This document shows positions 1 through 7,864 of a stretch of 41,071 nucleotides of DNA, piece after piece. A model generated the notes under the pieces. It had not been told where the DNA came from. It made no database searches and was given only the letters and a program-made list of their open reading frames with translations. The position numbers and the translations under genes were made by a program. Where the stretch lies: positions 1 through 41,071 of the forward strand of contig NZ_JALEGS010000096.1 of assembly GCF_022763345.1 (NCBI RefSeq). Reading direction: 5' to 3'. Numbering within the stretch: the first letter of the stretch is position 1; each line of letters starts with the position of its first letter. The DNA comes from Phaeodactylibacter sp. (GTDB lineage: Bacteria > Bacteroidota > Bacteroidia > Chitinophagales > Saprospiraceae).

Positions 1-3000
1 AGGCACTGGAAGCGTCCCTGGGCAGCTGGCTCAACCAGCTCGACAGCACCCTCGCACAGGCTAATGCCGAACAACTGATCGACCTGAGCCAGTTCCCTAA
101 ACCGGATTTCGCCACCGCAGACACTACACGAAAAGGCTTTATGCAAGCCGTAAGGGATGGTATCCTTTCCCGTCTGGGAGCAACGCCCCGCCTTGACGCG
201 GTCACAACATCTTCACCTGATGCTGCTATTTCAAATGATCAAAAGAAGGGTGATGATGATTCAAACACACCCGCCAGTGATGATGATACGGACGATCCCG
301 ATCCCCCAACTGATACAGCCAACACAAACCCTCCCACTCCAGAACGCCTGACGGATATTAAAAAGCAGCAGGCTCAACTTCGGATGGATAGAGAAAAGGC
401 AGCAGCAACCGAAGCTCAGTTAGGAAAAGAACGCCAAGAACTTGTCGACCAGCTATTCAACAAATGGAAAAGCGAAAATGGTAAAGAAGATATTGGTCCC
501 GGGGAAGTGTTGCCCGAGTTTAGCAATAATTGGTTCGACCTTAAAAAGTCCCTCGCCTACAATCAGGAAGGACAACCTTCTGATGATTACCAGATGAACC
601 TGGCCGTGATGGAAAAAATGGTCAATTATCGAAAAGACACAGTAGACGGTATTGTTGATTCAGCAATAGAGGAAGTTGCCTGGAAAAATGGGCTTGACAC
701 AGATGCTATACAGGCACTCGCACCGGGCAGCGTATCGCCTACTTCTGACTACGATATAACGTTCGCTATACCCTCCAGACCGGAATTAGAGGCGGAGGTT
801 GTCAAGGCGTTCCACCAAAAATTCGGAGAAGCGTTCCCGGGGCTTTCCTCCGGGGTTCTGTTTGACACTAATGTCTATACCAATGGTTTCATGACCCCGG
901 GCACTGAGCAAGATGAAGCCTACATCGATAAATTTAATCCTGGAGGGAAAACAGCCGACCTTCCAGTTGGTGAAAGGGCATTGGTTGCAGAAGGTAAAGA
1001 ACGTAAACGCCAAACTCAGATGGCACTTTCTTTGGTATCTGTGGCCCAGGCGTTATCCTCTGATGACTGGGATACTTACATGAAGGATACCCTCGAAAAC
1101 GTCTCCCAATCCTTAACTGACCAGGGCGTAAGACCAGCGGTGGCAGAGGAAAAGGTTCGGGATTTAATGGCCATCTTTCAAAAAGCAGAACGGATCCACC
1201 TTGAAACTGAGGCTGCCGTCCGTGAGAAGAAAGAACTTAATGCAAAAATAAACCCAGACCAGGCTTCCGATCACCTTGAGGCAAACAGTAAAGATGAGCT
1301 TTACATGGAAGCATTGGACGAAGCTAGTCAGCAAATTGAAAAATTGCGGGCCAATTCAGCTAAACTCCAGAGCGCTGCTACCACACCACAAGAAAGAGTA
1401 CGTTTGCTGGCAGACCGCGCAGCTTTGATCACCCGCTTCGAGGAGACTCAGGGCAAAGCACTCATTTATGCCAACGAGAGCTATTTCAGTGGTGGCGCAG
1501 CGATTCATGTTGTGAAAGGTATGCAGGGCGGACAGGAAGTAAAACTAGGCCGACAGCAGCGTATGCAGTCCATACTGATGAACGTAGGCTACCAAATTGA
1601 CCATTTCAATAAACTCGCAGCAGAAGGAAATGAAGGGAGAGCAATACTCAATACTGCTAAGTACGGGCAACGCATAGCAGACTTAGCCATGAACCCAGCC
1701 AATGGCATCGTGCTATCTGATCGAAGCACTAAAACTTTACAGCTCGCAAGGGAAATCATTTCCGAAGTCAAAAAAGATGATGTCAACTTCCCTTCCCCCT
1801 CTGAGAAGGAACAGGAAGCGCTGCGCAGATGGAACGATGCTTTCCCTGAAACCCCACCGGCTGATATCATCCGGGAAACGTACAAAGAAGTAGGCCAGAA
1901 GAGCCTCGCTCCGTTTATTGCGGATAAGATAAGCCAGCAGCAGCAGGAAATGGCTAAACTAACTCTCCGCAGCGCAGTAATTCAGCGGAAGCTGCGCAAG
2001 AACCCCAATATGGCAGATGCAGAAAAGCAGGAACTGCGGCAACGGTTAAAAGAGACCAATAAAGAAATTGCTTACAACAGGTTCAATCTATGGAACCAGG
2101 GCCTCCAAAGCAGCGGGCAGACCGTTGCCCCAAAGAAAGACAGCCCATTAGGAAACGAGCCATCTCCAGCACAGGTAATGAAGATGTTTAAAGTAGCAGA
2201 CCTCTTTGCCCGTGCTGCCGAGGATGCCCGAAAACAACGCCCGGAAGCAGAACGCTCAGAATTAGTAGGCTACAAAACGGCGGATGAAGAGCCGCTAATG
2301 ATTTCTATAAATAAACGAAGGCAATCTTACCGGGATGAGATGCAACGGCAGAAAGTCCCACTTGAAGATCAGCTTACCGATGACGAGGTGGCAGCCATTG
2401 TCATGTATTCCTCACGCTATTTCCAGGTGCTGAATGATACCAGCCGGTTCAGTGGGGTATCGGCACTCAACGCCAATCCTATGGACAAGGCGAAATGGAA
2501 AATGCCGGACGAAGTAAAAATCAAACAAAAAGACGATGAAATCAATGCTTTGACAGACGACCAAAAAGCAGCCAACGCCGAACGCCTGTCTGATGCTCAG
2601 CAACTGGAATCTAATGTCAACAAATGGCGGGGAGTACTCGTCGATGCTATTAATAAACTTAATAAAAACCCTCAATTCAAAACGGAGGGCTATGATCCTA
2701 AAGCTACGGTTTTTCGGTTTGACGGTAAGGGGGATTACATTGACAAACGCATCAATGACCAAGCATGGAGTGATAAAGCAGCCATCAGTACCGCAAGAGA
2801 GGTAGATGGTGCGCTACAGGGTGCAGATAAAATGTTCACCCTCAATATTATTGATGATTCAGTTGGCGCGGATATTGCGAACTTCTCACACTATGGCCCA
2901 CAGGAAAAGGAAAAGCTATTGATACCAGGGTCCGAATTCAAAATTAAGGCGAGCCTGAAGAGACCGGAAGGTGTAGAGGCTAAAGATTGGATTAACGGGC

Positions 3001-3230
3001 TTGTAAATGCTCAGGGGGAGCCTAGTAAGGGCCTTGAGGATGTAATGAACGGGCTCACTAAAGACGATCGGATGCGATTTAAACAGCACATCATAAATGT
3101 CAAAGCCGGATATGCTAAATCTCTACAGGGCGCCGAACAGGAGCAAGATCCTGAAAAAAGAAAGAAGCTTCTGGATCAGCTTAGGCAAATGGAAACTATT
3201 ATCTGGTCAGTAGGTACAAACCAGCCATAG
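1..3230 (+). CDS. Large putative toxin/effector with NTase-like motif and C-terminal ADP-ribosyltransferase domain (5' end missing)
   Basis: The frame is open from the first bases, so the gene starts upstream; the first visible Met is at 141 (residue numbers count from it). The C-terminal part fits an R-S-E class mono-ADP-ribosyltransferase: a helix with a YSSRYFQVLN pattern, then VFR (R859), an STS-like segment ISTA (S883) and the E-x-E pair E922/E924 followed by LLIPGSEFKI. Such domains move ADP-ribose from NAD+ to a target protein. Further upstream, GSVSPTSDYD (196-205) with a later acidic residue in VLFDTNVY (D242) resembles a nucleotidyltransferase-fold signature. A Pro/Asp/Thr-rich linker (about 25-70) and long charged helices fill the rest. 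There is no cysteine in the visible protein and no signal peptide or membrane segment. This suggests an exported effector, perhaps of a contractile injection system, but no delivery gene is in view. ADP-ribosyltransferase call fairly sure; delivery route is inference. Confidence 0.75.
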   Translation, partial: ALEASLGSWLNQLDSTLAQANAEQLIDLSQFPKPDFATADTTRKGFMQAVRDGILSRLGATPRLDAVTTSSPDAAISNDQKKGDDDSNTPASDDDTDDPDPPTDTANTNPPTPERLTDIKKQQAQLRMDREKAAATEAQLGKERQELVDQLFNKWKSENGKEDIGPGEVLPEFSNNWFDLKKSLAYNQEGQPSDDYQMNLAVMEKMVNYRKDTVDGIVDSAIEEVAWKNGLDTDAIQALAPGSVSPTSDYDITFAIPSRPELEAEVVKAFHQKFGEAFPGLSSGVLFDTNVYTNGFMTPGTEQDEAYIDKFNPGGKTADLPVGERALVAEGKERKRQTQMALSLVSVAQALSSDDWDTYMKDTLENVSQSLTDQGVRPAVAEEKVRDLMAIFQKAERIHLETEAAVREKKELNAKINPDQASDHLEANSKDELYMEALDEASQQIEKLRANSAKLQSAATTPQERVRLLADRAALITRFEETQGKALIYANESYFSGGAAIHVVKGMQGGQEVKLGRQQRMQSILMNVGYQIDHFNKLAAEGNEGRAILNTAKYGQRIADLAMNPANGIVLSDRSTKTLQLAREIISEVKKDDVNFPSPSEKEQEALRRWNDAFPETPPADIIRETYKEVGQKSLAPFIADKISQQQQEMAKLTLRSAVIQRKLRKNPNMADAEKQELRQRLKETNKEIAYNRFNLWNQGLQSSGQTVAPKKDSPLGNEPSPAQVMKMFKVADLFARAAEDARKQRPEAERSELVGYKTADEEPLMISINKRRQSYRDEMQRQKVPLEDQLTDDEVAAIVMYSSRYFQVLNDTSRFSGVSALNANPMDKAKWKMPDEVKIKQKDDEINALTDDQKAANAERLSDAQQLESNVNKWRGVLVDAINKLNKNPQFKTEGYDPKATVFRFDGKGDYIDKRINDQAWSDKAAISTAREVDGALQGADKMFTLNIIDDSVGADIANFSHYGPQEKEKLLIPGSEFKIKASLKRPEGVEAKDWINGLVNAQGEPSKGLEDVMNGLTKDDRMRFKQHIINVKAGYAKSLQGAEQEQDPEKRKKLLDQLRQMETIIWSVGTNQP

Positions 3231-3371
3231 TTTTCCAAAAAACACCATTCATCACAGTATAAGCTCTACACCATGCAGTAATTGCCCACCATTGAAGGCA
3301 AGGGGCTTGCCCAAGCAAAAGCCACTCCCATCAGCATCTGCAGGAAGACGCTAACCCACCCACTTTTTCCC

Positions 3372-3379
3372 TACCTTCG
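3372..3379 (+). promoter_or_regulatory. -7 box of the helicase gene
   Basis: TACCTTCG matches the Bacteroidota -7 consensus TAnnTTTG at seven of eight positions. It lies only four bases before the ATG at 3384, so the transcript would be leaderless or nearly so. No clear -33 TTTG is seen. Confidence 0.45.
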
Positions 3380-3383
3380 CCCC

Positions 3384-4703
3384 ATGTCCAAAGAAAAAGA
3401 CCAACAAGCCATGCTGGAAAAGCTGGGGATCCACCAGCTCAACCCCATGCAGGTGGCCGCCCATAAAGCCTTCGCAGAAGGGCTGGAACTGATTCTGATC
3501 GCCCCAACCGGAACCGGTAAGACCCTGGCCTTCCTGCTGCCCGTCATTGAGCAACTGGACCCGGAACTGGAGGAAGTACAGGCGCTTATCCTGGTGCCCT
3601 CGCGGGAACTGGCCATACAGATTGAGCAAATTGCCCGGGATATGGGGAGCGGGTTTAAGATCAATGCCGTGTACGGAGGACGGGCGGGCTACAAGGACAA
3701 GCAGGACCTGAAGCACCCGCCGGCCATTCTGGTGGGCACTCCGGGGCGGATTGTCGATCATATTGAACGGGAAAACCTGGCGACGGCGCACATTAAAACC
3801 CTGGTGCTGGATGAATTTGACAAGTCGCTGGAGACCGGCTTTGAAAAGCAGATGCGGGCTATTATTGAAAGCATACCCTCACTGGACCGGAAAATTCTTA
3901 CTTCGGCTACGCAGAGCGTAAGTATCCCGGATTTTGTTGGGCTAAAAGCGCCGACCCGGCTACAGTTTGAAGCGGAAGACACCTCGCAGCTGGCACTCAA
4001 GGCGGTTGCCGCAGGAGAAGTGGATGAGTACGGTACCCTGGCACTGCTGTTGGCTGAAGTTGGGGCCGGCAGAGGCATCGTATTTTGCAGCCTGAAGGAT
4101 ATCCTGCAACAGGTGAGCGTATTTCTGGACCGGAAAAAGATAGCCCACGCCTGCTTCTACGGTGGCATGGACCAACTGGACCGTGAGCAGGCCCTGATTC
4201 AGTTCCGAAACGGTACGCACCGCATCCTCTTGTCTACCGACCTGGCGTCACGCGGTATCGATATCCCGGAGCTGGATTACATCATCCACTTTGAATTTCC
4301 CTTTGACGAGGCGTCCTTCATTCACCGCAATGGACGCACGGCACGGATGCACAGCGAGGGCGCAGCCTACCTTATCAAGCCCCAAAACCGGGATTTGCCC
4401 CACTACGCCCGCGAAGCCAAAATGATTACGCTCACTGGCGACGGTAAGCTTACGCCCAGCGAATGGTCAACCCTCTATATGCTGGGCGGCCGGAAAGATA
4501 AAATTTCCAAGGGGGATATCGCCGGATTGTTCCTCAAAGAGGGCGGGTTGAAACCGGACCAACTGGGTGTCATTGAGCTCAAGCGGGACTGCGCTTACAT
4601 CGCCGTACACCGTAGTGAGGTGGATAAGATGCTCAAGGTGCTGGACAACAAAAAACTGAAGAAGAAAAAGATCCGGCTGCATTTGCTGGAGCAGAAGAAG
4701 TAA
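3384..4703 (+). CDS. DEAD-box family RNA helicase (DEFD variant) with DbpA-type C-terminal RNA-binding domain
   Basis: This 439-aa ATP-dependent RNA helicase has all core motifs in order: Q-motif region ending LNPMQ, motif I APTGTGKT, Ia LVPSRELA, motif II LDEFD in place of DEAD, motif III SAT, V DLASRGID and VI HRNGRTAR. About 70 C-terminal residues (from KGDIAGLFL to a Lys-rich tail) resemble the DbpA RNA-recognition domain, which in the family binds structured RNA such as 23S rRNA. The cytoplasmic role is therefore likely ribosome assembly or RNA remodelling. The start at 3384 (MSKEKDQQ) is chosen over an upstream in-frame ATG-less extension from 3282, because the -7 box sits just before it and the extra N-terminus has no helicase similarity. 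It stands alone, with no operon partner. Confidence 0.9.
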   Translation: MSKEKDQQAMLEKLGIHQLNPMQVAAHKAFAEGLELILIAPTGTGKTLAFLLPVIEQLDPELEEVQALILVPSRELAIQIEQIARDMGSGFKINAVYGGRAGYKDKQDLKHPPAILVGTPGRIVDHIERENLATAHIKTLVLDEFDKSLETGFEKQMRAIIESIPSLDRKILTSATQSVSIPDFVGLKAPTRLQFEAEDTSQLALKAVAAGEVDEYGTLALLLAEVGAGRGIVFCSLKDILQQVSVFLDRKKIAHACFYGGMDQLDREQALIQFRNGTHRILLSTDLASRGIDIPELDYIIHFEFPFDEASFIHRNGRTARMHSEGAAYLIKPQNRDLPHYAREAKMITLTGDGKLTPSEWSTLYMLGGRKDKISKGDIAGLFLKEGGLKPDQLGVIELKRDCAYIAVHRSEVDKMLKVLDNKKLKKKKIRLHLLEQKK

Positions 4704-4821
4704 GCGCCTATTTTCCACTTTGCGGCAGCAAAGCTCCTACTACCTGGAATAGAATCAGCTAGCTTAGCTTACGTAAAAGGTTGGTGCCTTCAACAAACGT
4801 CCTTGCCTGGACACTCACATT

Positions 4822-4858
4822 GCTACCATTCAGAACACGAGCGCTACCATTCAGAACA
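4822..4858 (+). promoter_or_regulatory. Direct repeat, candidate LytTR-family regulator binding site
   Basis: GCTACCATTCAGAACA occurs twice exactly, at 4822-4837 and 4843-4858, with a 21-bp period, which is two helical turns. The core TACCATTCAG fits the general TACnnTTnAG shape of sites bound by LytTR response regulators (AgrA/ComE class), which use paired direct repeats with this period. The second copy ends 14 bases before the candidate -33 box, a good place for an activator. Confidence 0.45.
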
Positions 4859-4872
4859 TTCCGCCTCTAAAA

Positions 4873-4905
4873 TTTGGAGTGAAAGGGCCTTCACACCTAC
4901 CTTGA
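4873..4905 (+). promoter_or_regulatory. Candidate promoter TTTG-N21-TACCTTGA
   Basis: A TTTG at 4873-4876 and TACCTTGA at 4898-4905 are 21 bases apart, close to the Bacteroidota sigma-A pattern. The -7 box is part of a perfect palindrome, TACCTT-G-AAGGTA (4898-4910), which could be a second operator. Transcription would start near 4912. Confidence 0.4.
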
Positions 4906-4911
4906 AGGTAA

Positions 4912-5025
4912 ATCAGTATAACTCCATAAGATCAGGCAAATAACACAACGACGACAGTTAAGTAAGGGGGAATAACTTACTTATCTATTTTCGGAGCCAG
5001 GCCGCTAGCTGTGACCTGGCTTTTT
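4912..5025 (+). ncRNA. Possible small RNA or attenuated leader ahead of the propeller gene
   Basis: Between the candidate promoter and an intrinsic terminator lie about 114 bases with no start codon of a credible gene. They contain one 8-bp hairpin, TAAGTAAG / CTTACTTA (4959-4966 with 4976-4983), followed by the terminator hairpin. The terminator lies before the start codon of the propeller gene, so the RNA is either a free-standing small RNA or a leader that must be read through. Inference from structure only. Confidence 0.3.
4995..5025 (+). terminator. Intrinsic terminator upstream of the propeller gene
   Basis: AGCCAGG (4995-5001) pairs with CCTGGCT (5015-5021) across a 13-base loop, and is followed by TTTT. 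The T-run exists only on the plus strand. Confidence 0.6.
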
Positions 5026-5052
5026 AACTCCACTCCTAATCCAGCGAACCCC

Positions 5053-6006
5053 ATGTTTACAACATCCCGCTACCTCATGGTGGCTGTTTTCTCTTTTGTA
5101 TGTACTTATCAAACGGCTTCTGCGCAATGGGCTTACATTCCCAATTTTTCAGATAATAATGTATCCGTTATTGATCTGGATAGCCTCAGGGTTATCGCGA
5201 AAATACCCGTTGGCAAAGCGCCCTTTGGAGTGTGGTGCGTTCCAGAAAAGAGAAAGGTGTATGTCGCAAATGCTTTCTCTGATAACATCAGCGTGATTGA
5301 TGCCTTAACCAACACCGTAGAGGCCACTATTCAGGCAGGTGACGGCCCCGCTATTCCCTGCTACCAAAATGAAAAAATCTACGTTCCAAATACCAATGAC
5401 CACACTGTATCCATTATTCATGCCATAACGGGCGAGACCGAGCATGTAATCTCCGTAGGAAAAAGACCTGCCAGTATTCACCTCACGCCAGATGGAAGAA
5501 AGTGTTACGTTGCAAATACGGTTTCCGATGATGTGAGTGTCATTAACCTGTCTACAAAGCGCGTTGAAAGAACAATACCTGTAGGCGATGAACCCAACTT
5601 CATCACCGCAAACCCCAAGACGAACCACTTATACGTGGCTAATTTAACTTCGAATGATGTCAGCATCATCAACACAATCAATAATACAGTAGAAGCCACG
5701 ATCCCTGTGCATTTAGGACCTATAGTAATTAGTGTTTCCCCTGATGGGCAGAATATCTATGTGAGTAATTGTTTTGCGGACACTGTCAACGTGATCAACG
5801 CCCACACCTACAAGATGGTGGCCACCATCAAAGTAGGAGAAAACCCTACCGGAATCTGTATCACCCCTGATGGAACAAAAATTGGTGTGGCTAATCAATG
5901 GGATGGAAACTTCATGGTCATTGATGCTCAAACCTATGCTATTATTGCAACAATTCCACTGGGAGGAAGACCTACGGCAGCAGGTTCTTTTTTCATGCCT
6001 AAATAA
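5053..6006 (+). CDS. Secreted YVTN-type seven-bladed beta-propeller protein (YncE-like)
   Basis: The 317-aa product has an N-terminal signal peptide (MFTTSRYLMVAVFSFVC ... TASAQ) and then repeats of about 42 residues of the type VYVAN-x-x-S-(D/N)-(D/N)-VSVI-(D/N)-...-VxATIxVGxxP. About seven copies are visible, as in YncE/YVTN propellers. These fold into a ring used for binding in the periplasm or outside the cell; the ligand cannot be read from sequence. The ATG at 5053 is preferred to a GTG at 5011 because the latter lies inside the terminator stem and places a non-signal stretch before the signal peptide. It converges on the minus-strand gene ending at 6011, with four bases between the stop codons and no terminator there. 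Confidence 0.85.
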   Translation: MFTTSRYLMVAVFSFVCTYQTASAQWAYIPNFSDNNVSVIDLDSLRVIAKIPVGKAPFGVWCVPEKRKVYVANAFSDNISVIDALTNTVEATIQAGDGPAIPCYQNEKIYVPNTNDHTVSIIHAITGETEHVISVGKRPASIHLTPDGRKCYVANTVSDDVSVINLSTKRVERTIPVGDEPNFITANPKTNHLYVANLTSNDVSIINTINNTVEATIPVHLGPIVISVSPDGQNIYVSNCFADTVNVINAHTYKMVATIKVGENPTGICITPDGTKIGVANQWDGNFMVIDAQTYAIIATIPLGGRPTAAGSFFMPK

Positions 6007-6010
6007 CAGA

Positions 6011-7282
6011 CTACCAACACCGCCCCACCAACACTCCAAAACCTAATGGATACAGCCGATGCGTACAGCTCATTGAACTTGGGGATACCTTAACCGGCGT
6101 TTGCGCCTGCATCGTCAATCCAACTGTCCAACGCTCGGACAGGGGCTTCAGTAAGGCTATATCTACCCGTCCCACGAAGCTTCTGGGCATTTCACCCGCC
6201 GGGGCAAGGGTTTGCAGTACACCTTCCTGATTCAAATAGTTGCCGTCCACGTTCAGCCACTGGGAATAGCCGCCACTTGCCTCTAAGGCGAAGGTAAGCG
6301 CTTTCATGTTCCAGGTTTTGCCCAACCCAACCCCAACTTCTATCCGCTCGTACTGATTGTACAACTCGTAAATCGTCGTTTCTGAGGTGCGCACTTCCTG
6401 ATTGAGCACATTCAGGGATTTAGTGGAAATGGTGTGCCGGGCACTTAACCGGCTGTGGTGAGCCGTGTACTGTGCAGCACCAAAGGCATAAAACCCGTTG
6501 CCCAATCCGCGCTGATATTGCCCTCTCAGATAGAAACCGGGCAGGGCATGCTCCTCCCCTGCCCAGCCGCAATCCGTACGGTTAATGTGCAACTGGGCCG
6601 CCAGTCCTCCGGAAAGAACAAAGTTGCTTTTCTGGGGTTTAGCCTGTTCTATCTCAGCAAAATGGGGTGGAAAGGCTGGAGAGGAGCGACCCTGTATAAG
6701 TGCGACAGGAAGCGTGGGCAGTAACTTAAGGGCTTTTTGTTTTTTCGGTTGAACTGCCGGACTAGTTGCTGTACTTGATCCGGATGTGGCTAAAGCGCTT
6801 TTTGATTCGGTTGTCCTGATTGGTGAAGGAGTCCTTTGTAATCCCTTTCTTTCCTTATCCCCCGGCTTAGGTTGAATAGCTACAACCTCAACCCTGCGAT
6901 CGGCCTTAGCCTTTTCGATGGCTTTGGCTTTTTCGGGTACTAATTTTTGGACTCTTTTTGATTGCAAATCCTGTAGTGCGGTAGCTCCCATGACAGAGGA
7001 CTTTTCCTGAGGCAAAACTCCCTCTTCCGGATTTTCAACCTGAGCAGCCGGCGGTCTTTGCCCCTGCTCCTGCTCAGGATTCCCAATGTAAAACCCGGAT
7101 AAGGCAGGGGGCGTGCTGTCCTTGCCCAGGCCTAGCCATAAAAGCAGTAGCAGGCTACCCGCTCCGAGCCACCACCAGAGCATTCTCCGGCGCTTCCGGG
7201 GCCGTTCGATGCGCTGCCAGAGGCCTTCCCGGTCGAAATCCGGTGTGCCTTGCTGATCCAGTCTGTTTTGTAAATTATTCAT
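6011..7282 (-). CDS. Single-pass membrane protein, probable anti-sigma partner with C-terminal beta-barrel-like domain
   Basis: This 423-aa protein follows the ECF sigma gene by 12 bases and is the usual place for its regulator. Residues 1-30 are a charged cytoplasmic segment (MNNLQNRL...LWQRIERPRKRRR), followed by a Trp/Leu-rich transmembrane helix (about 34-53). A long polar Lys/Pro/Ser/Thr-rich region runs to about 205. The last 200 residues (from FVLSGGLAAQLHIN) alternate hydrophobic and polar residues with many Gly and aromatic positions, like an outer-membrane beta-barrel of the PorT type. No zinc-binding anti-sigma motif or FecR domain is visible, so the anti-sigma role rests on position and topology. 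The combination of an inner-membrane anchor and a barrel-like tail is unusual but recurs in Bacteroidota proteins of this kind. Confidence 0.6.
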   Translation of the reverse strand: MNNLQNRLDQQGTPDFDREGLWQRIERPRKRRRMLWWWLGAGSLLLLLWLGLGKDSTPPALSGFYIGNPEQEQGQRPPAAQVENPEEGVLPQEKSSVMGATALQDLQSKRVQKLVPEKAKAIEKAKADRRVEVVAIQPKPGDKERKGLQRTPSPIRTTESKSALATSGSSTATSPAVQPKKQKALKLLPTLPVALIQGRSSPAFPPHFAEIEQAKPQKSNFVLSGGLAAQLHINRTDCGWAGEEHALPGFYLRGQYQRGLGNGFYAFGAAQYTAHHSRLSARHTISTKSLNVLNQEVRTSETTIYELYNQYERIEVGVGLGKTWNMKALTFALEASGGYSQWLNVDGNYLNQEGVLQTLAPAGEMPRSFVGRVDIALLKPLSERWTVGLTMQAQTPVKVSPSSMSCTHRLYPLGFGVLVGRCW

Positions 7283-7294
7283 GCCTATACTGTT

Positions 7295-7843
7295 TTAAAC
7301 GCCCTCATTGCACCGGATCGCCCGGCGCAGTTCCTTCTTGGCCCTCGATAAATACACCCGGCAGGAATTGACGTTAATGCCGAGCAGGATTGCTATTTCG
7401 TCGTGCGTATACCCTTCAATTTCGTAGAGGTTGAAAATGGCCCGCTGCTCCCGGGGCAATCCTTCGATCAACCTCAGGATTTCTTCCACACTCAACTGTT
7501 CGAAAGGCAGAGGCCGCACAGCGATTTCTATCTCTTCTTCCCATTGGGTTTCCCACTTACCTTCCTGCTTGAGCACGTCCATGGTGGTGTTGATGCAAAT
7601 ACGGCGCAGCCAGGTCTTCAGGCTTGCCTTCCCGGCATCGTACCGGCCGATGGCAGCAAAGGCTTTCGTGAAGGTGATTTGCAAAATATCCTCCACTTGC
7701 TCCCGTCGGAAGCAGTAGCGGTAAGCCGTGTGATACAGCACCTCTACATACCCATCATAAAGCAGGCGCTGCGCCCGCTGATCATTGCGGGCGCAGGCAT
7801 CTGCCAAAGATTGGTCGGTCGGGTATGTATATTGATGGCTCAA
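7295..7843 (-). CDS. ECF-type RNA polymerase sigma factor
   Basis: At 182 aa it has the two-domain layout of sigma-70 family ECF factors. Region 2 is around residues 15-85 (YDGYVEVLYHTAYRYC...VEDILQITFTKAFAAIGRYD...LKTWLRRICINTTMD). Region 4 is around 115-175 (LIEGLPREQRAIFNLYEIEGYTHDEIAILLGINVNSCRVYLSRAKKEL), with a clear helix-turn-helix. It directs RNA polymerase to alternative promoters, normally under control of an anti-sigma factor, here probably the next gene. It lies 21 bases after the lipoprotein gene and is probably co-transcribed with it. Confidence 0.9.
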   Translation of the reverse strand: MSHQYTYPTDQSLADACARNDQRAQRLLYDGYVEVLYHTAYRYCFRREQVEDILQITFTKAFAAIGRYDAGKASLKTWLRRICINTTMDVLKQEGKWETQWEEEIEIAVRPLPFEQLSVEEILRLIEGLPREQRAIFNLYEIEGYTHDEIAILLGINVNSCRVYLSRAKKELRRAIRCNEGV

Positions 7844-7864
7844 ATGAGGAGGTTATACTGCTTT

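Larger units (their letters stand above)
4704..5052 (+). other. Gene-free region of 349 bp with operator-like repeats, promoter and terminator
   Basis: No coding sequence is supported here. It holds a 16-bp exact direct repeat (4822 and 4843), a candidate promoter (4873-4905), a 13-bp palindrome (4898-4910), a hairpin (4959-4983) and an intrinsic terminator (4995-5025). These are listed separately. Confidence 0.6.

Noticed and set aside
3282..3383. N-terminal extension of the helicase
   Set aside because: No homologous character, starts from a non-ATG codon, and the -7 box lies inside it right before the ATG at 3384.
4717..4733. CTTTGC / GCAAAG hairpin after the helicase gene as terminator
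   Set aside because: The stem is short and no T-run follows.
5011..5052. GTG start of the propeller gene
   Set aside because: It lies in the terminator hairpin and would put a non-signal segment before a clear signal peptide.
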